Assembly (NCBI RefSeq): GCF_013317235.1
Contig: NZ_WLCM01000020.1
Location: 1 to 52,403, forward strand
Direction: 5' to 3'
Source of the DNA: Leisingera sp. ANG59
GTDB lineage: Bacteria > Pseudomonadota > Alphaproteobacteria > Rhodobacterales > Rhodobacteraceae
DNA: 52,403 nucleotides
Under the pieces are notes generated by a model. That model saw only the letters and a list, made by a program, of their open reading frames with translations. It made no database searches and had not been told where the DNA came from. This document shows positions 9,334 through 17,069 of the stretch, one piece after another. Both the position numbers and the translations under genes were made by a program. Position 1 is the stretch's first letter, and each line of letters opens with the position of its first letter.

Positions 9334-9869
9334 GCCGCTTCCTCCTCCGGCCGGGCGAGCGAAACACCCGTGCGTTGCTCGGCGAAGGCAACGGCCCGCA
9401 ACAGAAAGCGGGCAAACGGCCCGGACATCGCGGCGATCTCCTGCGACAGATCCAGTTCTGCATCGTCCACCGCATTGCGCAGCGCCAGCGCCGCGGCAGT
9501 ATCGCCTTCGATCACCAGGTCCCGGGAGAAGAACAGCGCATCCCCGTCATAGGCCCCATGGACCAGCCCTAAAAGCGCAGCAAGGGGGCCGGAAATCCGG
9601 GCGTCGCCGTCACCGCTGCCACGCAGGGCGCGGACCTTCGGCTGGCCGCCATTGGGTTCAAGGCAAAGAACAATGGGCAGATCGGCAGGATCCAGGATAA
9701 ACCGCTTGCAGCCGTGCTCGCCCAGGCGGCGGAACAGGCCCGGGTGACGCTTGGCAATCCGCCGGGAACAGGCCGTGAGAGAAAGCGATACGGGAACAAG
9801 GGGCACGACACGCAGCAGCCGCGCAAGGGCCGCCGGGCAAATTGGGATTTGTGGCTGGGCGTGTGGCAA
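9327..9869 (-). CDS. ubiT: UbiT, SCP2-domain lipid carrier for anaerobic ubiquinone synthesis
   Basis: A 180-residue protein with an SCP2-like lipid-binding domain over about residues 45-150. FSRDLVIEGDTAAALALRNAVDD is the UbiT signature; such proteins bind the isoprenoid tail of ubiquinone precursors. It is the first gene of the leftward operon, and its 3' end overlaps ubiU by a few bases. It faces ubiD across about 100 bases that contain an FNR-like site. Confidence 0.88.
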   Translation of the reverse strand: MPHAQPQIPICPAALARLLRVVPLVPVSLSLTACSRRIAKRHPGLFRRLGEHGCKRFILDPADLPIVLCLEPNGGQPKVRALRGSGDGDARISGPLAALLGLVHGAYDGDALFFSRDLVIEGDTAAALALRNAVDDAELDLSQEIAAMSGPFARFLLRAVAFAEQRTGVSLARPEEEAAW

Positions 9870-9935
9870 AAATTAATCCTTTCCCGCCGGTGGCTTCATC
9901 TGCAGCGGGTGTATGGCCCCGCACGCGGCCGGAGT

Positions 9936-9949
9936 TTGACGGCGGACAA
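9936..9949. promoter_or_regulatory. Candidate FnrL/FNR binding site between ubiT and ubiD
   Basis: The sequence TTGAC-GGCG-GACAA is one base away from the symmetric FNR-type form TTGAC-N4-GTCAA. It lies in the short divergent spacer between the ubiTUV-nnrS and ubiDX arms, where an oxygen sensor would be expected to act. The match is imperfect and unsupported by -10 elements, so it is only a candidate. Confidence 0.4.
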
Positions 9950-9966
9950 ATTCGCGGCCGGAAACT

Positions 9967-11514
9967 TTGCTAGGGGTCGGCGGAAATCAGCACTGGAGCG
10001 GTCCCATTCGTACTCTTCCGCCATATCCCAGCCTCCGCCATTTCCTGGATTGGTGTGCGTCTAAAGGGCAGTTTCAGAGGATTTCCGATCCGGTTTCCGT
10101 GCGCCATCAGATGACAGCGGTGCACCGCACAGTGCTGGAGGCTGGCGGCCCGGTGCTGCAATTCGACCGCCCGGGTCTGGACGGTGGCCAGGTCTCGGGC
10201 ATCCCGGTCGTGGTGAACCTGTTTGGGACTGCTGAGCGCGTGGCGGCCGGGCTTGGGGTCGCTCAGGACGGCCTGGATGATCTGGGAAGCTTTCTGGCGG
10301 CCCTCAGGTCGCCTGCTCCGCCGGGCAGTTTGCGCGATGCCTTGTCCCGCTGGCCCATGCTCAAGGCAGCGCTGGCCACCCGGCCGAAGATGTTGAAAAC
10401 CGCTCCGGTTCAGGCCGTCACCCGCGAGGGGCCGGATGCCAGCCTTGATGGCCTTCCGGTGCAGACCCATTGGCCGGGGGATGCCGGGCCGCTGATCACC
10501 TGGCCCGTTGTGATCACCCGCCCGCATGGCAGCGCGCCGGAAGCAGTCAACAGCTACAATGCCGGGGTCTACCGGTCCCAGGTTCTGGGCCGCTCGCGGT
10601 TGATCATGCGCTGGCTGCCGCACCGGGGCGGCGCTGCCCATTACCGCAGCTGGGCCGGGCAGGGAGAGCCGATGCCGGTTGCCGTGGTTCTGGGAGCGGA
10701 CCCCGCCACGCTTTTGTCCGCGGCGCTGCCCTTGCCGGAAACCGTGTCGGAGCTGACCTTTGCCGGTGCCCTCAGCGGCGCACGCCCGCGCCTGGTGCCC
10801 TGCAAGACCATCCCGCTGATGGTGCCCGCCGACGCCGAGATCGTGCTGGAGGGCTGGGTATCGGCATCAGATACCGCACCCGAAGGCCCCTTTGGCGACC
10901 ATACGGGCTATTACAACCCGGCAGAGCCCTTTCCCGTCATGCAGGTGAGCGCGGTGACCCATCGCGAGAACCCTCGATACCTGTCGACCTATACCGGCCG
11001 GCCGCCGGATGAGCCCGCCATCATAGGCGAAGTGTTCAACCGGCTGGCCCTGCCAACGGTGCGGGCGCAAATCCCGGAGATCCGCGACCTGTGGCTGCCG
11101 CCTGCCGCCTGTTCCTACCGCATCGCCATTGTCAGTATCGACAAACGCTACCCCGGGCAGGCGCGCCGGGTGATGATGGCGCTGTGGGGGATGCTGCCGC
11201 AGTTCAGCTATACCAAGATGATGATCGCCGTGGACGCCGATGTTGATCCGCAGAACTGGGATGACATCGCCTGGGTGCTGGCAACCCGCATGGACCCGTC
11301 CCGCGATGTCATGATGCTGGAGAATACCCCGATGGACTACCTGGATTTCGCCTCGCCGCAGGCAGGGCTTGCGGGCAAGATCGGGATTGATGCCACAACC
11401 AAGATCGGAAGCGAAACGGCCCGGGAGTGGGGGCAGGTCATGCAAACAGATGCCAGGGATACTGCCTTTGCCGCGGATCTTGTATCCCGGCTGATGCCGG
11501 AGTTGCAGGCATGA
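9967..11514 (+). CDS. ubiD: UbiD-family prenylated-FMN decarboxylase
   Basis: A 515-residue member of the UbiD family, which decarboxylates the 4-hydroxy-3-polyprenylbenzoate intermediate of ubiquinone synthesis using prenylated FMN. NSYNAGVYRSQVLG (about residue 195) and EGPFGDHTGYYNP (about 310) are the flavin- and metal-binding signatures, and FSYTKMMIAVD and the C-terminal IGIDATTK are typical. The family N-terminus (YPSLRHFLDW) starts about 20 residues in, and the only start upstream of it in frame is a TTG at 9967 preceded by GGA. The stop overlaps the ubiX ATG. Its neighbours support the ubiquinone function over other UbiD substrates. Confidence 0.9.
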   Translation: MLGVGGNQHWSGPIRTLPPYPSLRHFLDWCASKGQFQRISDPVSVRHQMTAVHRTVLEAGGPVLQFDRPGLDGGQVSGIPVVVNLFGTAERVAAGLGVAQDGLDDLGSFLAALRSPAPPGSLRDALSRWPMLKAALATRPKMLKTAPVQAVTREGPDASLDGLPVQTHWPGDAGPLITWPVVITRPHGSAPEAVNSYNAGVYRSQVLGRSRLIMRWLPHRGGAAHYRSWAGQGEPMPVAVVLGADPATLLSAALPLPETVSELTFAGALSGARPRLVPCKTIPLMVPADAEIVLEGWVSASDTAPEGPFGDHTGYYNPAEPFPVMQVSAVTHRENPRYLSTYTGRPPDEPAIIGEVFNRLALPTVRAQIPEIRDLWLPPAACSYRIAIVSIDKRYPGQARRVMMALWGMLPQFSYTKMMIAVDADVDPQNWDDIAWVLATRMDPSRDVMMLENTPMDYLDFASPQAGLAGKIGIDATTKIGSETAREWGQVMQTDARDTAFAADLVSRLMPELQA

Positions 11515-12089
11515 GCGGGCGCCGGATCGTGCTGGGTGTTTCGGGAGCCTCCGGCGCACTGCTTGGCCTGGCAGTGGCGCGGCACTTGCGCCGGCTGGGG
11601 GTGGAGATTGATCTTGTCACCAGCGCCGCGGCGGAGCGGACACTGGCCCAGGAATGCGGCGCCGGCGCTGCGGAAGAACTGAGGGCAATGGCAGCACGCT
11701 GCCATCCGGTGCACGACATCGGCGCTGCTATCGCCTCAGGCTCCGTGCCTGTGTCCGGAATGATCGTGGCCCCGTGTTCGATGCGCTCGCTTGCTGCCAT
11801 CGCGCATGGGCTTGACGACAATCTGCTGACACGCGCCGCTGGCGTGCAGCTCAAGGAGCGCAGACGGCTGGTTTTGCTCGCACGCGAGACGCCGCTCACC
11901 TTGGCTCACTTGAGGAATATGGCATCAGTAACGGAAATGGGGGCCGTGGTGATGCCGCCTGTTCCCGCGTTTTACCTCGCGCATGGCACCCTGGCGGAGG
12001 CTGCCAGCCAAGTTGCTGCCCGCGCGGTTGACCTGATGGCACTGTCGGACCCTTGCGCCCAGCCCTGGTCGCCACAGCAAAGCGGCTGA
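11511..12089 (+). CDS. ubiX: Flavin prenyltransferase UbiX
   Basis: A 192-residue flavin prenyltransferase that makes the prenylated FMN cofactor of UbiD from FMN and dimethylallyl phosphate. The FMN-binding VLGVSGASGALLG is at residues 6-18, APCSMRSLAAIAHG near 90, and LTRAAGVQLKERRRLVLLARETP in the second half. The ATG at 11511 overlaps the ubiD stop by ATGA, and the conserved domain starts right after it; a longer upstream frame is not needed. An enzyme and its cofactor maker side by side is a common arrangement. Confidence 0.92.
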   Translation: MSGRRIVLGVSGASGALLGLAVARHLRRLGVEIDLVTSAAAERTLAQECGAGAAEELRAMAARCHPVHDIGAAIASGSVPVSGMIVAPCSMRSLAAIAHGLDDNLLTRAAGVQLKERRRLVLLARETPLTLAHLRNMASVTEMGAVVMPPVPAFYLAHGTLAEAASQVAARAVDLMALSDPCAQPWSPQQSG

Positions 12090-12470
12090 TCGCGAGCCGG
12101 AAGGGCCTGGGCACTTCGGCTATGGAGCGGTGCTCCGGTGAGGGAGCTCCGCTGCAGGAGGGGGCGTATCCCTACTGTTGCAGTGGACCAGTTCAGAGGC
12201 GGATGCTCAAGACGGAGTGCTGAGCAAGACTGAGCAGGATTGAAATGGGCTGCATTGGCATTGGCCGTCCAGATTTCTGTGCCTCTCTTTGCCGTAGCAT
12301 CCGGACTGGCAACCGCCAGGAAGCCTTGCCGTGGCGCTGACTGGCTCCATATTCAGCAGTGGCGCGCACGCGAAGATTGCTGCATGGCACTGGGTTGAAA
12401 GTGCTGCGCCTTGTCCTCTTTCGATCCAGCGGGTTTGGGTGACGTTACCCGGCGCCCGGAGGAGGCTATT
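12090..12470 (+). other. Intergenic region upstream of the RTX hydrolase
   Basis: About 380 bases without a gene I can support. A GGAGG ribosome-binding site lies just upstream of the ATG at 12471. Nothing else stands out: no strong terminator after ubiX and no clear promoter boxes. Confidence 0.4.
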
Positions 12471-14042
12471 ATGACACCATTCTCGCGGGTCTACTATTTT
12501 GGCGACAGCCTGACCGATGAAGGAAACGCCGTGAGCCTTCTGGCTTCGGTGATCGAGCCGGTCATCCTGCTGGATCTGATCGTCAGTTTCGGCGGTTTTC
12601 CGTCGTCGCAGGATCTGGACCGCCTGCACAACGAAGCCAAAATCCTGGCCCGGCAGAGGATCATTGACAGCTTTTCCGAAGTCGGCCCGGAAGGCGCGGT
12701 GACCAACGCGCTGACCCATGCCAGCTACGCGGCCGCCCTCGGCGGGTTCCAGGTCGTGAACTATGCGGTTGCCACGGCGACGGCTTTGGGGGACAGCGTT
12801 CTTGAGGACCTCATCGATCTTGAAGCCCAGGTTGCCGATTTCGCAGAGGATGCCGCCGGTGGGGTGCCGCCGGACTCGGCAGCGTTCTTTCTGATCGGCG
12901 GCAATGACTTCATTGATCTTCTGGGAACCGTTCAGGAACAGCAGATTACGACACGGGCTGATTTCCTGGCCCTTGCGGCACCGGTGATGGAGGGCTTGAT
13001 TGCACAGATCGTTGCCGCCGCTGAGACTGCCAGCGCTGCCGGTGTCGGAACCGTGTTTCTGGCGACACAGCCAGCGGATGGCTTTTATCCGAGATTTGAC
13101 ACGCTCTCTCCGCTCTATGCGGGTTTTGCCGATCTCCTGATCGACACATTCAACGGCATGATCGCAGATAGTGTCATCAGCCTTCGCGCCGCAGGTGTCG
13201 ATGCCAGGGCTGTTGATCTCTTTGCTGTTTCGGCTGCAATTACGGAAGATCCTGCAGGGTTTGGCATCCTTGCGGACCGGACGGATTACCTGATCGACGG
13301 AAGCGCTTTCGACAGTGACCAGGTGCTGGCCTGGGATTCAATCCACCCGGCAGAAACACCGCACCAGATTTGGGGCGCATATTCTGAATTCGTCATGGGC
13401 GGCGGCAACACGACCCTGATGGATGATGGTTCCGCATTCGTGAAGAAGGGCGCGGCTGCAGATGCGGTTTTCGCGCTTGGCGGCAATGACACCGTCCAGT
13501 CTGGCGGCGGAGATGACGCCGTGGCAGGGGGCAGCGGCAATGACGTGATTCACGGTGGCTGGGGCAACGACATTCTCCTGGGCGGCAGCGGCAGCGACAC
13601 GGTGACCGGAAACAAAGGCCGCGACATCATCAGTGGCGGAGATGGGGATGACGAACTTCGCGGCGGTGCTGGAAACGATGTGATCGTGGATGGCCGCGGC
13701 GATGATCTGGTGTTCGGCGGGGCGGGCGACGATACATTCATTTTCACGGAGTCCAGCCTGATCGGAGGCGGCGGGCCTTCAAATGATATCTTCCGCGGCG
13801 GGTTGGGGAATGACACCCTTTATCTTGTCCTGGACGATGCCAGTTACCTCGAATTCGAATCCGGCAACACCGCGGGCGTTCTGAACAATCTTGGCATCAC
13901 TGTTTTTGGAGTGGAATTCATGCACGCCATAGCCGGCCGCGGCGGCATTGGGCCTGCATTCGACAGCTTCGACTGGTTCCCTGCAGCCGACTACTGGGGG
14001 GTCGTTTCTGCCCCGTCATCCGGCGAAGCGCTGCTTCTCTGA
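12471..14042 (+). CDS. SGNH/GDSL lipase-esterase with C-terminal RTX repeats, probably secreted by type I secretion
   Basis: A 523-residue protein. The N-terminal 300 residues form an SGNH hydrolase: block I FGDSLTDEGN (Ser13), block III GGND (N145, D146) and block V DSIHP (D289, H292). From about residue 335 come RTX nonapeptides of the GGxGxDxx type, which bind calcium after export. There is no N-terminal signal peptide, and the C-terminus ends in hydrophobic residues, as expected for a type I secretion substrate. No ABC exporter or membrane-fusion gene is in the window. The start at 12471 is chosen for its GGAGG site and the immediate onset of the domain. It probably acts on an ester (lipid or polysaccharide acetyl); the substrate is unknown. 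Confidence 0.88.
   Translation: MTPFSRVYYFGDSLTDEGNAVSLLASVIEPVILLDLIVSFGGFPSSQDLDRLHNEAKILARQRIIDSFSEVGPEGAVTNALTHASYAAALGGFQVVNYAVATATALGDSVLEDLIDLEAQVADFAEDAAGGVPPDSAAFFLIGGNDFIDLLGTVQEQQITTRADFLALAAPVMEGLIAQIVAAAETASAAGVGTVFLATQPADGFYPRFDTLSPLYAGFADLLIDTFNGMIADSVISLRAAGVDARAVDLFAVSAAITEDPAGFGILADRTDYLIDGSAFDSDQVLAWDSIHPAETPHQIWGAYSEFVMGGGNTTLMDDGSAFVKKGAAADAVFALGGNDTVQSGGGDDAVAGGSGNDVIHGGWGNDILLGGSGSDTVTGNKGRDIISGGDGDDELRGGAGNDVIVDGRGDDLVFGGAGDDTFIFTESSLIGGGGPSNDIFRGGLGNDTLYLVLDDASYLEFESGNTAGVLNNLGITVFGVEFMHAIAGRGGIGPAFDSFDWFPAADYWGVVSAPSSGEALLL
13479..13737 (+). repeat. RTX nonapeptide-coding repeats
   Basis: About nine degenerate 27-base units encode GGxGxDxx motifs in the tail of the SGNH hydrolase, from GGNDTV to GGAGDDTF. 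They are protein-level repeats with only moderate DNA identity. Confidence 0.8.
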
Positions 14043-14805
14043 GTGCAGGGAAGCTCAAGACAGAAGCCTGCGGGAGTATCAATGTTTCACGTTCCATTTC
14101 GAGTCTTCGCAACCCGAATGGGCGAGAGGCTGATCCAAGCGTTTAGCCAGGGTACTCGGCATTGAAAAGCTTGCGCCACCGCTTGTCCCTGTGCGTCGCA
14201 TCGGCTTGGGACGGTGCACAAAGTGCCGCTGGGTAGCCATGGAGCATAGCACTTGCCAGTCGAAACAATAGGCTAGCCGCCTGACTCGTTTCCAAGGGGC
14301 AACCTATCCTCAAACCGCTGAGTTCGCAGTGTTCTTGATTGAATAGGCACCTCTTCGGTGATCCCGCCGGTTTTTAGAGGGAAAGTTCCATTTCCCCACC
14401 CGTTCAGGAGGTTCGAAGCGGCTTCTGCTCAAGTGTGACGCCGTCTTCTGAGCTGTAGTGGTATGTGTGAAAATGTTGACAAATTCCATATTATGCAACA
14501 CTTTCCATCATTATGGGCTTGCAAAACACAAAAATCCACACTTTCGGGCCGCTGCAATGCTTGTAAAGCTCAAGGTCAAAACGCTTGGAGGACTGGCAGA
14601 AGGATGAATGGCACCAGCATTGACTTGGACACTCTTATTTGGGCCAGATTCCAGAAAGTGCATAGGTAACGCCTATGATGTAATGGGTATTACCGATTTT
14701 TATTGATGGGCAAACCTGTCAAACTGCCAGTCGAAGAAAGAACTAAGACCAAAAAGCCACGTTAGAGGGTGACTAAAAACAACATCCAGCCAACAGAGGA
14801 AATCC
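14043..14805. other. 763-base non-coding, AT-richer region upstream of the ABC importer
   Basis: No open frame here has a recognisable family. The composition is noticeably more AT-rich than the surrounding genes, especially from 14460 to 14800. Seen in it: an inverted repeat GGGAAA-N6-TTTCCC at 14379-14396; a TTGACA at 14476-14481 whose nearest TATTAT is too close (7 bases) for a standard promoter; and an imperfect GGTAA/TTACC inverted repeat near 14666-14695. A good Shine-Dalgarno (GAGGAAA) precedes the importer ATG. It may hold a regulated promoter or a small RNA, but I cannot define either. Confidence 0.4.
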
Positions 14806-15825
14806 ATGACACAGAAAGCGTCTTTTTTAACCGCTCTGGCCTTTACTATGACGGCTGCCAGCGGGGCCTTCGCCGAAACGGAGCTGACGGTCTATACCGC
14901 GGTTGAGGCCGAAGATCTTGCCCGTTATGCGGAGACTTTCAACCAGAGCCATCCGGACATCAAGATCAACTGGGTGCGGGACTCCACCGGGATCATCACC
15001 GCCAAGCTGCTGGCAGAGCGGGACAATCCGCAAGCGGATGTGGTCTGGGGGCTGGCGGCAACCTCGCTGCTGCTGCTGAAGTCCGAAGGCATGCTCGAAC
15101 CCTATGCACCTGCCGGTGTCGAAAAACTGGACCCGAAATTTGTTGATGGCGACAACCCGCCCAGCTGGGTCGGCATGGACGCCTGGGTGGCTTCGGTCTG
15201 CTACAACACGGTTGAGGCCGAGAAACTGGGCCTGACGCCGCCCTCGTCCTGGAAAGATCTGACCGATCCCCAGTATGCAGGCCATGTGATCATGCCAAAC
15301 CCGAATTCCTCCGGCACCGGCTTCCTGGATGTCTCCAGCTGGCTGCAGATGTTCGGAGAGGAGGAAGGCTGGAAGTTTATGGACGCGCTGCATGAAAACA
15401 TCGCGCGCTACACCCATTCCGGCTCCAAACCCTGCAAGCTGGCAGCGGCCGGCGAAATCCCAATTGGCATCTCTTTTGCTTTCCGTGGTGCCAAATCCAA
15501 GGCTGCAGGCGCACCGCTGGAAATCATTGTGCCTTCAGAGGGCGTCGGCTGGGACATGGAAGCTACTGCCATCGTGGCTGGCACCGCAAATCTGGAAGCG
15601 GCGCAAACATTGGTCGACTTCACGGTCACCAAGGAAGCCAACGAAATGTACAACACCGGCTATGCGGTTGTGGCTTACCCGGGCGTCGCCAAGCCGGTTG
15701 AACATTTCCCCGAAGGGCTGCTGGACGCGATGATCGACAATGATTTCGAGTTCGCGGCCAACAACCGCGCTGCGATCCTCAAGGAATGGCAGGCCCGCTA
15801 CGACGGCAAGTCGGAAGCGAAATAA
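14806..15825 (+). CDS. Periplasmic binding protein of a 2-aminoethylphosphonate-type ABC importer
   Basis: A 339-residue protein with a signal peptide cleaved after about residue 23 (SGAFA, then ETELTVYTA). It belongs to the family-1 binding proteins related to FbpA and PotD and resembles the group annotated PhnS2/AepX (2-aminoethylphosphonate). The paired tyrosines used by ferric-binding members are not obvious, which argues against iron. It is the first gene of a three-gene importer and is preceded by a GAGGAAA ribosome-binding site. There are no phosphonate-degradation genes (phnWX, phnA) in the window, so substrate assignment rests on family resemblance only. Confidence 0.7.
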   Translation: MTQKASFLTALAFTMTAASGAFAETELTVYTAVEAEDLARYAETFNQSHPDIKINWVRDSTGIITAKLLAERDNPQADVVWGLAATSLLLLKSEGMLEPYAPAGVEKLDPKFVDGDNPPSWVGMDAWVASVCYNTVEAEKLGLTPPSSWKDLTDPQYAGHVIMPNPNSSGTGFLDVSSWLQMFGEEEGWKFMDALHENIARYTHSGSKPCKLAAAGEIPIGISFAFRGAKSKAAGAPLEIIVPSEGVGWDMEATAIVAGTANLEAAQTLVDFTVTKEANEMYNTGYAVVAYPGVAKPVEHFPEGLLDAMIDNDFEFAANNRAAILKEWQARYDGKSEAK

Positions 15826-15962
15826 GCCTTCAGGGGCGGAGGGTTAACCTTCCGCTCCTCTGCCTTCCTCATCCTCACTGCCCCATGCCCTGAGCCATGC
15901 CGCCCGTTGACAAAAGACAGGGTGCCGCGTTGGCATATGCAAGGACCAACGACGTGCTTCAA

Positions 15963-17069
15963 ATGACCCCGCCAAAAGAAACCTACCTGAGCATCCGCGA
16001 CCTCTGGAAAGCCTTCGGCAGCTTCATCGCGCTGAAGGACATCTCCCTGGACGTGACGGAGGGAGAATTCATCTGCTTCCTCGGCCCATCGGGCTGCGGC
16101 AAGACCACCCTGCTGCGCGCCATTGCAGGCCTGGACCTGCAATCCAAGGGCACGGTGACCCAGGGCAGTCAGGATGTCTCCAACCTGCCGCCGTCTGAAC
16201 GCGATTTCGGCATCGTGTTTCAGTCCTACGCGCTGTTCCCGAACCTCACCATTGAGAAGAACATCGCCTTCGGCTTGGAAAACGCGGGCCGCAGCAAGCA
16301 GGAAATCAATGCGCGGGTCGCTGAGCTGCTGGAACTGGTCGGGCTGCCTGATCAGGGCCGCAAATACCCGGCTCAGCTGTCCGGCGGCCAGCAGCAGCGG
16401 ATTGCCCTGGCGCGCGCTATTGCGACAAATCCCGGCCTGCTATTACTGGATGAGCCGCTGTCAGCGTTGGACGCCAAGGTGCGCGTCCACCTGCGCCACG
16501 AGATCAAGGAACTGCAGCGCAAGCTGGGCGTCACCACCATCATGGTGACCCATGACCAGGAGGAGGCGCTGGCCATGGCCGACCGCATCGTGGTTATGAA
16601 CCACGGCGTGATTGAACAAGTCGGCTCCCCGACCGAAATCTACCGCGAGCCCGCCAATCTGTTTGTGGCCGACTTCATCGGAGAGATGAACCAGATCAGC
16701 TCTTCCGTTGCCAAGGGCGGCCGCCTGGCGGTGGGCGAAAAGACCTTTGCCTGCCTGCCGCATGAATTTGCCGACGGCACGCCCGTCATTGCCGCCATCC
16801 GGCCCGAGGATGTGATCCCGCATGAGGCCGGCTACCTTGAAAGCAGCGGCAACCGGAACTGTATCGACGTTCAACTGGCGGAAATGGAATTCCTCGGCTC
16901 CTTCTGGCGCTGCCGCCTGACCAATGAACGCTTTGGCGGCAAAGAGCTGATTGCCGACTTCTCCATCAACGCGGTGCGGCGCTTGGAGCTGGAGGCCGGC
17001 TGCCAGATGGAAATCGAACTGCCCGACAACCGGCTGATGGCCTTTGCACAAGACGGGCAGGGGGCGTGA
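15963..17069 (+). CDS. ATPase of the 2-aminoethylphosphonate-type ABC importer
   Basis: A 368-residue ABC ATPase with Walker A GPSGCGKT (about 41-48), Q-loop VFQSYALFPN, signature LSGGQQQR (about 139-146), Walker B LLLLDEP and the switch His in MVTHDQEEA. The C-terminal region after about residue 245 is a TOBE-like regulatory domain, as in the spermidine/iron/phosphonate group. The start is uncertain: an in-frame ATG at 15897 would add 22 residues, but neither has a clear Shine-Dalgarno, and family proteins begin near the later one (TYLSIRDLWKAFG). The stop overlaps the permease start. Confidence 0.85.
   Translation: MTPPKETYLSIRDLWKAFGSFIALKDISLDVTEGEFICFLGPSGCGKTTLLRAIAGLDLQSKGTVTQGSQDVSNLPPSERDFGIVFQSYALFPNLTIEKNIAFGLENAGRSKQEINARVAELLELVGLPDQGRKYPAQLSGGQQQRIALARAIATNPGLLLLDEPLSALDAKVRVHLRHEIKELQRKLGVTTIMVTHDQEEALAMADRIVVMNHGVIEQVGSPTEIYREPANLFVADFIGEMNQISSSVAKGGRLAVGEKTFACLPHEFADGTPVIAAIRPEDVIPHEAGYLESSGNRNCIDVQLAEMEFLGSFWRCRLTNERFGGKELIADFSINAVRRLELEAGCQMEIELPDNRLMAFAQDGQGA

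Noticed and set aside
9967-11559. Long open frames on the strand opposite to ubiD and ubiX
   Set aside because: Shadow frames of GC-rich coding DNA; the sense strand has clear family motifs throughout.
14476-14494. TTGACA followed by TATTAT as a sigma-70 promoter
   Set aside because: The two boxes are only 7 bases apart, too close for a standard promoter.
14463-14669. 68-codon open frame in the AT-rich stretch before the importer
   Set aside because: No ribosome-binding site, no family resemblance; composition fits non-coding DNA.
14715-14732. CTGTCAA near 14715 as a Pho box for the phosphonate-type importer
   Set aside because: The second 7-mer at the required 11-base spacing does not match CTGTCAT, so no Pho box is supported.
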